Shown one piece after another: positions 1 to 4,617 of a stretch of DNA of 5,348 nucleotides. The notes below the pieces were generated by a model. That model searched no databases, was not told the DNA's origin, and was given only the letters and a program-made list of their open reading frames with translations. The stretch is from CBDCWA01 sp046048295 (GTDB lineage: Bacteria > Pseudomonadota > Alphaproteobacteria > Rhizobiales > Hyphomicrobiaceae): assembly GCA_046048295.1 (NCBI GenBank), contig JBJOGJ010000259.1:1-5348 (forward strand). The letters are read 5' to 3'. The translations under genes and the position numbers were made by a program. Numbering within the stretch: position 1 is the stretch's first letter; each line of letters begins with the position of its first letter.

Positions 1-219
1 GTTTGGCATGCGGAGCGGGCAATCGAAGCCAATGCCGCGCTGCTGCAGAAGATCGACGCCGTGGCGCTTGCCGCGGTGAGAAATGAGCTTGCGATTCTGA
101 AACAGGCCTGGCCTGCAGCTAGTCCGCCAGCCAGGCCAGTCAAGACGCATGCGGAGGTACTGGCGGACATTGCCCGGGTCGAGCTTGCGGCAGGTCCCTA
201 TCTCTACGGAAGCAAATAG
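1..219 (+). CDS. 3' end of an unidentified gene (C-terminal 72 aa)
   Basis: Frame 1 is open from the first base of the window to a TAG at 217-219, giving 72 C-terminal residues; the start lies upstream of the window. The visible part opens with an alanine-rich amphipathic helix (from about VWHAERAIEANAALL through NELAILKQAW), then a Pro/Ala linker (residues 39-48), a second short helix (HAEVLADIARVEL) and the tail AAGPYLYGSK. No cysteine or known motif is visible and I do not recognise the family. The stop lies 2 nt before the ATG of the di-heme cytochrome, and that gene's Shine-Dalgarno sequence sits inside this reading frame. The two are therefore very probably co-transcribed and translationally coupled, which suggests a linked periplasmic or redox role, but this is inference from context only. 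It could be the C-terminal region of a soluble helical protein. Confidence 0.7.
   Translation, partial: VWHAERAIEANAALLQKIDAVALAAVRNELAILKQAWPAASPPARPVKTHAEVLADIARVELAAGPYLYGSK
208..212 (+). promoter_or_regulatory. Ribosome binding site of the di-heme cytochrome gene
   Basis: GGAAG lies 9 nt before the ATG at 222, inside the last codons of the upstream gene. It supports the ATG at 222 as the start and fits translational coupling with the preceding frame. Confidence 0.5.
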
Positions 220-221
220 CA

Positions 222-1598
222 ATGCGGAACAGACGTCACTGGGGAGAGGCCGGCGTTCTGGCCGCAGTCTTCGTGTTGGCGGTTCTTACCGGATTTGCTG
301 CCGTCGAGTGGCATCTTCGCCCGGTTTCGCCGGCCAGTGCCGCAGACGTTGGTCAGGATACGGAGGCGCTCGATGCGCTCAAGAGGCTCTACCAGCGCCC
401 TCATGCTGTGCCGGTGCCGCCCGACAATATCCCGACGCCAGAGCGCATCGCGCTCGGTGAGCGCCTATTCAACGATCCGCGGCTTTCCGTCAACGACACG
501 TTTTCGTGTGCCACGTGCCATGATCCTGGCCTCTCATTCAGCGATGGTGTCGCGCTGGGCAAAGGCGTCGCCGGCGAGCAACTCGCTCGACATACGCCGA
601 CGCTATGGAACGTTGCGTTCGCCAAGGCGCTGTTCTGGGATGGGCGGGCACGGTCATTGGAGGAGCAGGCGCGCGGGCCGATGGAACATCCAAAGGAGAT
701 GGCGCAGTCCATCGGCGCGACGGTGACCAAGCTCCGCCGGGATGCAAGCTATGCGAAGGCGTTTGCAGACGCCTTCCCGAACGAGCCGGAGCTTTCGCCA
801 ATCAACATCGTGAAAGCGTTGGCGAGCTACGAGCGCACGCTGATATCGCCACCGACCAGGTTCGACCGCTGGGTGAACGGTGACCCGGGGGCTCTCACCC
901 CGGAGGAGATCGAGGGATTCAAGATTTTCAACGGCAAGGGCAGGTGCGCGTCGTGCCACTCTGGATGGGCGTTCACGGACTACGGATTCCACGATATCGG
1001 GCTTCCGGCCAGCGAAGACCTCGGGCGCGGGCCGGTGGCGGAACTAGAGAGCATCAACCGCGCGTTCAAGACGCCCAGCCTGCGAGAACTCGTGTGGACC
1101 GCGCCCTACATGCACGATGGCTCGCTGGCTTCGCTCGAGGCTGTAATGGACCACTATATCTCCGGCGTCGTCGACAGGCCGACGCGGTCGCCGGACATTC
1201 CGTTGAGGCTGGCGCTGACGCCGCGTGAGATTGATAGCATCATCGCATTCATGGAGACGTTGTCGAGCGAGAATCCTCCGAAGCCGGAGGCGAAGATCAA
1301 GCTTGCGAGCGGCGCGACGCTTGCGAAGAAATTGCCGGTGATCAAGACGCGGAAGGTCGGCCAGAAGGACAAGGTCTTCGTGCCTGGTCGTGTGGAGATC
1401 GGGCTTGGAGAGCCGCTCACTGTGTTGAACGACGACGTCCGGCCGCTCAATGTCACAGTTTTCGCGCCCGAGATGAAGTTCAATTCCGGCGTCCAGGCGT
1501 CAGGCGAGAGCACAGTCCTGCGTTTCAAAAAGGCGGGGAGTTACGAGGCGTATTGCGGCATTCATCCCAACATGCGCCTCGAGATCCTGGTGAAATAG
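222..1598 (+). CDS. MauG/CcpA-family di-heme c-type cytochrome fused to a C-terminal cupredoxin domain
   Basis: A 458-aa exported di-heme protein of the bacterial cytochrome c peroxidase / MauG family, expected in the periplasm. A hydrophobic segment (residues 11-28) is followed by a possible signal peptidase site after ASA (38-40), though it may instead stay as a membrane anchor. Heme-binding motifs are CATCH (96-100) and CASCH (242-246). Family signatures between and after them are TPTLWNVAF (125-133), FWDGRA (138-143), HPKEM (156-160) and APYMHDGSL (294-302). Y312 in DHYISG lies 14 residues after the HDG histidine; by recalled spacing this is where classical peroxidases have the Met heme ligand (Met275 in Pseudomonas) and MauG has Tyr, so the protein looks MauG-like. 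A Lys/Pro-rich linker (about 351-385) leads to a cupredoxin fold (about 384-458) ending in CGIHPNM (445-451), with the C-x2-H-x2-M spacing of amicyanin. The expected first His ligand is Leu (L409). Typical family members of about 320-370 aa lack this extra domain. The substrate is unknown; simple peroxidase activity is the alternative. Confidence 0.93.
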   Translation: MRNRRHWGEAGVLAAVFVLAVLTGFAAVEWHLRPVSPASAADVGQDTEALDALKRLYQRPHAVPVPPDNIPTPERIALGERLFNDPRLSVNDTFSCATCHDPGLSFSDGVALGKGVAGEQLARHTPTLWNVAFAKALFWDGRARSLEEQARGPMEHPKEMAQSIGATVTKLRRDASYAKAFADAFPNEPELSPINIVKALASYERTLISPPTRFDRWVNGDPGALTPEEIEGFKIFNGKGRCASCHSGWAFTDYGFHDIGLPASEDLGRGPVAELESINRAFKTPSLRELVWTAPYMHDGSLASLEAVMDHYISGVVDRPTRSPDIPLRLALTPREIDSIIAFMETLSSENPPKPEAKIKLASGATLAKKLPVIKTRKVGQKDKVFVPGRVEIGLGEPLTVLNDDVRPLNVTVFAPEMKFNSGVQASGESTVLRFKKAGSYEAYCGIHPNMRLEILVK

Positions 1599-1663
1599 GT
1601 GAGCGAGCCAAGCCTAGTTTCGGTGCGGCCGTAGCTGATCAATCATCTCCAGGCGGTGGACAA
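1599..1663. other. Convergent intergenic gap without a clear terminator
   Basis: These 65 bp separate the plus-strand cytochrome gene from the minus-strand coiled-coil gene. A bidirectional terminator would be expected here, but I find only very short palindromes (TGATCA near 1636-1641, CCA/TGG around 1649-1659) and no GC-rich stem followed by a T run on either strand. Confidence 0.4.
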
Positions 1664-2761
1664 TTAGCTTTGGTCGGTCAGCTCGGCGATAAGGACAAGA
1701 TTGCTTTCTTCGAAAGTGCCGCTGGGGGCGCCTGCGAGAATGCCTTTCATCTTCGGTGACAATCGAATGCGTTTCACCTCCGGCAACTGAAAGCCGAGAC
1801 GGTCGGCAATCGCCTTCAGGTCGGCGAGGTTGATGCTGCTCTGTGGATCGACGATCATAACGGGGTTCAGAAGGATTTTTGCATCAAGGCCGAACTGCTT
1901 GCCGACGTCGACCGAGGCCTCGATGTCCGACATGCCTGTCTCCGCAGTCCAGCCCTCGGCGGTGTAGCCTGCGGCAAGCAAGGTCTCGACCAGCTTTTTG
2001 GAACGCAGTTGTTTCGCTTGAGGCGCGTCCTCCCTGACGTAGTGGATGATCTTCACGCCGCGCCTTACCTCGATGTCGGCGGCTCGCAACTCATAGGCTT
2101 CGCGGGCCTGTCGCCATTCACCACTGAATCCCGCAAACTGTCTTGCGAGTTCGGATTCCGGGTCCTTCTGGCGAATCTGGGCCGCGAGCTTGTCGATGAT
2201 CTGGAAACCCGAGTTCAGCAATTCGATGCGGTTGCGCATGTGCAGAATGTCGGCCTTGGTCTTCAATGCCTGCTCATGGAGAAACTGGGTAGACAGGTCG
2301 ATGCCTTCCTTCATGCGCTCGAGGTTCTTCGTCGCCTGCTCCACTTTCGGGCCGGTCTCGCTAATCACGCGTTTGACCATGTCGGCTTCGCCACGCAGCT
2401 TCACAAGTTCCTGCTGGGCCGTCATGCTCATGGCAATGACCTGCTCGCTTTGAATGCGGAGCGTCTCGACGCGCTGCTTGGCCTGCTCACCGGCGGCCTG
2501 CAAAACACTGATCTTCTGCTCGACGGGCGCCTTGGCGATGCGCTCGATGTGGCCTTCGACAAGCAGTTTGATGCCGACGAAGCTGCCGGAAACGATTATG
2601 AAGCTCAACACGGTGGTGAGAATTGCCAAGCGGATCTGTGCCCAGCCCAGGATGTCGTCCTTTATCTCGGACAGGATCTTAAACTTATAGAGCGCGAGGT
2701 GCTCATCGGACAGCATCGGCCGCTGCTCGGCCTGGCCTGTGGATGTACCAGCCGGCGACAT
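1664..2761 (-). CDS. Hypothetical single-span membrane protein with long coiled coil and C-terminal alpha/beta domain
   Basis: A 365-aa protein I cannot assign to a named family. After a polar N terminus (1-43, with the charged helix LALYKFKILSEIKDDILGW) there is one strong membrane segment, about residues 45-68 (LAILTTVLSFIIVSGSFVGI). A long heptad-like helical region rich in Glu, Lys, Gln and Ala follows, about 70-195, and is probably a coiled coil that oligomerises. The C-terminal part (about 233-365) looks globular: it begins VKIIHYVRED and continues with a helix and a LLAAGYTAEGW turn. That opening faintly recalls small alpha/beta domains such as the LytR C-terminal domain, an impression and not an identification. 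There are no cysteines and no catalytic motif. The ATG at 2761 has a good Shine-Dalgarno sequence. The gene has its own 169-bp leader and converges on the di-heme cytochrome gene. A signalling, scaffold or envelope role is possible but unproven. Confidence 0.85.
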   Translation of the reverse strand: MSPAGTSTGQAEQRPMLSDEHLALYKFKILSEIKDDILGWAQIRLAILTTVLSFIIVSGSFVGIKLLVEGHIERIAKAPVEQKISVLQAAGEQAKQRVETLRIQSEQVIAMSMTAQQELVKLRGEADMVKRVISETGPKVEQATKNLERMKEGIDLSTQFLHEQALKTKADILHMRNRIELLNSGFQIIDKLAAQIRQKDPESELARQFAGFSGEWRQAREAYELRAADIEVRRGVKIIHYVREDAPQAKQLRSKKLVETLLAAGYTAEGWTAETGMSDIEASVDVGKQFGLDAKILLNPVMIVDPQSSINLADLKAIADRLGFQLPEVKRIRLSPKMKGILAGAPSGTFEESNLVLIAELTDQS

Positions 2762-2767
2762 AATGTG

Positions 2768-2772
2768 CCTCC
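2768..2772 (-). promoter_or_regulatory. Ribosome binding site of the coiled-coil membrane protein gene
   Basis: On the minus strand GGAGG lies 6 nt before the ATG at 2761, an ideal spacing that fixes the start of the 365-aa protein. Confidence 0.75.
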
Positions 2773-2871
2773 AATATGACTGTTAACGAATGCAGCGGGC
2801 AACCACCCAAGCGTGCCTCCTAAACCAGGATATATCAAACAGAGACGCCGCGCAGATTTCTCTGGCGACGT

Positions 2872-2892
2872 CAGGGGCCCGGCGAGCCCCCG
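2872..2892 (-). other. GC-rich inverted repeat downstream of the small peptide gene
   Basis: A GGGGC / GCCCC inverted repeat with a loop of about 7 nt lies roughly 40-55 nt past the stop of the small secreted peptide gene. It could form a short hairpin that ends or stabilises that transcript. No T run follows, the stem is only 5 bp, and such pairs arise by chance in GC-rich DNA, so a terminator assignment is tentative. Coordinates are approximate. Confidence 0.2.
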
Positions 2893-2930
2893 GCAAGGAA
2901 GAATTCGATACTAACGGTGGTGGCGTCCGG

Positions 2931-3041
2931 TCAGCACCTCGGGTTGTGCCGAGGGCAGGCGACTGCGTCGGAACTCGTTGCAACCGGCACGACGCTGGTC
3001 ACGGCGACTGCAAGCATGATTACGAGCAACAGTTTGTTCAT
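2931..3041 (-). CDS. Very small secreted peptide with two cysteines (36 aa)
   Basis: A 36-codon frame from ATG (3041-3039) to TGA (2933-2931). It starts MNKLLLVIMLAVAV, a typical signal peptide with one Lys and a hydrophobic core at residues 4-21, then TSSDAVACPRHNPRC. Signal peptidase cleavage is plausible after SDA (26) or AVA (28), leaving a mature peptide ending CPRHNPRC, with C29 and C36 able to form a disulfide. AVAC also loosely resembles a lipobox, though Ala at -3 is uncommon, so a tiny lipoprotein is an alternative. AGGGA lies 6 nt before this ATG, which favours it over the in-frame ATG two codons upstream (3047). A further in-frame ATG at 3101 would give 56 aa with a polar 20-residue extension; AGGAG precedes it by only 3 nt. 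I do not recognise a family. Support comes from the RBS plus signal-peptide architecture; expression is unproven. Confidence 0.62.
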   Translation of the reverse strand: MNKLLLVIMLAVAVTSVVPVATSSDAVACPRHNPRC

Positions 3042-3047
3042 CGTCAT

Positions 3048-3052
3048 TCCCT
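3048..3052 (-). promoter_or_regulatory. Ribosome binding site of the small secreted peptide
   Basis: AGGGA on the minus strand sits 6 nt upstream of the ATG at 3041. It overlaps too closely with the alternative ATG at 3047 (no spacer) and therefore selects the shorter 36-aa start. Confidence 0.5.
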
Positions 3053-3108
3053 GCGATTTCCTGCACGAGACGCGGCCGAATCCATCCGAGCGACTCTGCA
3101 TCTGCTCC

Positions 3109-3123
3109 TAGCTTCGTAAGCTA
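3109..3123. repeat. Short perfect inverted repeat (6 bp arms, 3-nt centre)
   Basis: TAGCTT and AAGCTA flank CGT. The element lies in the 144-bp gap between yghU and the small peptide gene, about 70 nt upstream of the peptide start. It is either a small operator-like dyad or chance; the arms are too AT-rich and short for a terminator. Confidence 0.3.
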
Positions 3124-3185
3124 TAGCACAAATTTGGCGATTTTTGTACCCGTTGGCGGATACCTTTCGATATGCTGGCGTTTAT

Positions 3186-4055
3186 CTAGTCTTTCGCGAG
3201 CTTGCCTGCGGTCCGGTTCTCGAAATCGGAGGCGCTGTGGCGTTCGTGGAGCTGGTTCTTCAGGCTGCCAGAGGCTCGGTTGACCATGCGTCCGCGGATC
3301 ACGGCCGGCCGCTCGGCAATCGTGTCCGCCCACCGGAGGACGTTTGTGTATTCATGTGTCGATAGGAACTCGCCGGCGCCGTAGAGCTTCCCGCGTGCAA
3401 GCTGACCGTACCAGGGCCAGATGGCCATGTCGGCGATCGTGTATTGACCGCCGGCCATGTATTCATTGGCAGCCAGGTGGCGGTCGAGGACGTGAAGCTG
3501 GCGCTTGGTCTCCATGGCGAAACGGTCGATCGCGTACTCGATCTTGACAGGTGCATAGGCGTAGAAATGGCCGAAGCCGCCGCCCAGATAGGGGGCGCTG
3601 CCCATCTGCCAGAACAGCCAGTTGAGAGCTTCCGTTCGGCCTGCAGGATCGGTTGGCAGGAAGGCCTGGAACTTCTCGGCAAGGTACAGAAGGATCGAGC
3701 CGGATTCGAAGACGCGGCAGGGTGAGGGCGTGCTTCTGTCGACGAGAGCGGGTATTTTCGAGTTGGGATTGATCTCAACGAAGCCCGAGGAAAACTGATC
3801 GCCCTTGCCGATATCGATCATCCAGGCATCGTATTCGGCGCCTTCGTGACCGAGTGCAAGAAGCTCTTCGAGCATCACCGTGACCTTCACGCCATTGGGG
3901 GTCGCGCGGGAGTATAGCTGGAGCGGGTGTTTGCCAACGGGCAGGACCTTTTCATGCGTGGAGCCGGCGATGGGCCGGTTGATGGTGGCGAACTTGCCGC
4001 CGTTCTCCTTGTCCCATCTCCAGACCTTCGGCGGGATGTAGGGGGCATCGTTCAT
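3186..4055 (-). CDS. yghU: YghU-type glutathione S-transferase (glutathione-dependent disulfide-bond oxidoreductase)
   Basis: A 289-aa protein matching recalled E. coli YghU (288 aa) almost end to end. YghU is a cytosolic Nu-class GST that reduces small disulfides using two bound glutathiones and has organic hydroperoxide activity. The N-terminal extension (NRPIAGSTHEKVLPVGKHPL, about 26-45) precedes a thioredoxin-like domain with TPNG (52-55) in place of a catalytic Cys/Ser, the DQFSSGF loop (86-92), the cis-Pro segment NPNSKIPAL (96-104) and ESGSILLYLAE (117-127). The helical GST C-terminal domain holds NWLFWQMGSAP (145-155), GGGFGHF (158-164), YTIADMAIWPW (205-215) and the tail QLHERHSASDFE (268-279). 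The start at 4055 fits the family length and has GGAAGGG 10 nt upstream. The frame continues upstream to an ATG at 4142, but those 29 residues have no family counterpart. It is probably transcribed alone. The family assignment is firm; the physiological substrate is unknown. Confidence 0.96.
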   Translation of the reverse strand: MNDAPYIPPKVWRWDKENGGKFATINRPIAGSTHEKVLPVGKHPLQLYSRATPNGVKVTVMLEELLALGHEGAEYDAWMIDIGKGDQFSSGFVEINPNSKIPALVDRSTPSPCRVFESGSILLYLAEKFQAFLPTDPAGRTEALNWLFWQMGSAPYLGGGFGHFYAYAPVKIEYAIDRFAMETKRQLHVLDRHLAANEYMAGGQYTIADMAIWPWYGQLARGKLYGAGEFLSTHEYTNVLRWADTIAERPAVIRGRMVNRASGSLKNQLHERHSASDFENRTAGKLAKD

Positions 4056-4065
4056 GGTGCTGGTT

Positions 4066-4072
4066 CCCTTCC
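4066..4072 (-). promoter_or_regulatory. Ribosome binding site of yghU
   Basis: GGAAGGG on the minus strand, 10 nt before the ATG at 4055. It decides between this start and the in-frame ATG at 4142, which would add a non-conserved extension. Confidence 0.65.
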
Positions 4073-4161
4073 GTGAAAGAGCGCTAAGCGGTGCGCGTGG
4101 TCCTGCGCCATCATTCTCGCAGCGTCGCGGAGAGGACAACACTTTTCAGCAGCGGGAGGTT

Positions 4162-4380
4162 CTACGCCGTCGGCTTCAAAGGGGATGGGGCTTGAGAGGG
4201 GGCGTCACTTTCGACGTTCAGACCGGACAGTGCAATCTGCCGGTCAGCACCCAGCTGGTCGGCGATGTTTTCGAGGCGCTCACGATGCATGGCTTCTGCA
4301 ATGCGCACAATCTCCTGTTCCGCACGGGAAGTGCGCGCAGCTTTCGTCATCGCATGTGCAATAGCCGTAAGGCGGTTCAT
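4162..4380 (-). CDS. Small hypothetical protein (72 aa)
   Basis: An open frame from ATG at 4380 to TAG at 4162. The product begins MNRLTAIAHAMTKAARTSRA and residues 1-45 look like one or two amphipathic helices rich in Ala, Arg and Glu (EQEIVRIAEAMHRERLENIADQL). A disordered Ser/Pro tail ends SPLKPTA. There is no signal peptide, membrane span or cysteine, and I do not recognise a family. GGGG lies 5 nt before the ATG, a weak Shine-Dalgarno match; an in-frame TTG at 4416 would add 12 residues. It lies between the P450 (237 bp upstream) and yghU (106 bp downstream) on the same strand. A competing plus-strand frame covers the same DNA but has a less protein-like, Arg/Cys-rich composition. It could be a chance frame in GC-rich DNA. 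Confidence 0.5.
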   Translation of the reverse strand: MNRLTAIAHAMTKAARTSRAEQEIVRIAEAMHRERLENIADQLGADRQIALSGLNVESDAPSQAPSPLKPTA

Positions 4381-4617
4381 GTTTACCCCGGAGGTCGGTC
4401 GATTCAACTCCAACAAAATACAACGGATCTCCTGACCATCCGTGTTAGGCCGGGGGCTAGTTTTCGACTAAATCGGAGAAACTTTGCATCAAATTCGACG
4501 CTATTTCTTCGGTTTGCGTTTGCCGATCGATGCCTTGGCCGGATGTGCTGAGACAGCGAGCGTGGCGTGTGCCGGCCGTATTTCTGTATTGGCCGGAGCG
4601 ATGGCAATCTCAATGAA
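4381..4617. other. Intergenic region between the P450 and the 72-aa gene
   Basis: These 237 bp are more AT-rich in the half near the 72-aa gene (about 4400-4520), where a promoter for the downstream minus-strand genes would be expected, but I cannot point to convincing -35/-10 boxes. The P450 side holds three GGCCGG-type motifs, one pair of which could form a hairpin. Confidence 0.4.
4572..4596 (-). terminator. Possible hairpin after the P450 stop
   Basis: CCGGCC (4572-4577) and GGCCGG (4591-4596) form a perfect 6-bp GC stem around a 13-nt loop, 21 nt beyond the P450 stop codon. No T run follows on the minus strand, so this would not be a classical intrinsic terminator; it may be a 3'-end stabilising hairpin or chance. 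Confidence 0.25.

Noticed and set aside
1599..1663. Bidirectional terminator between the convergent genes
   Set aside because: No stem of useful length and no T run were found on either strand.
2009..2779. A 256-codon plus-strand frame opposite the coiled-coil membrane protein gene
   Set aside because: It is the antisense image of a Glu/Lys/Gln-rich coiled coil, which yields Leu- and Phe-rich translations. It has no recognisable domain, whereas the minus frame has an ideal RBS, a membrane segment and a coherent coiled coil.
2783..2983. A 66-codon minus-strand frame overlapping the small secreted peptide in another frame
   Set aside because: It has Arg/Pro-rich chance composition, no signal peptide and no clear RBS, while the overlapping 36-aa frame has both.
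2790..3119. Plus-strand frames of 109 and 64 codons in the region between the membrane protein and yghU
   Set aside because: They lie opposite the signal-peptide frame, have no domain or plausible RBS, and their composition looks random.
3121..3185. Possible sigma70-type promoter near CTATAG for the small peptide gene
   Set aside because: A TATAGC-like -10 can be proposed on the minus strand, but the hexamer 17 nt upstream (TACAAA) does not match a -35 box, so the call is not supportable.
4056..4142. Longer yghU start at 4142 adding 29 residues
   Set aside because: The extension has no counterpart in recalled YghU, which begins near MxDxxYxPxKVW, and the ATG at 4055 has a good RBS and gives the family length.
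4054..4551. A 165-codon plus-strand frame across the yghU leader, the 72-aa gene and the intergenic region
   Set aside because: It crosses coding and non-coding DNA alike, has an Arg-rich chance-like composition and no family motif.
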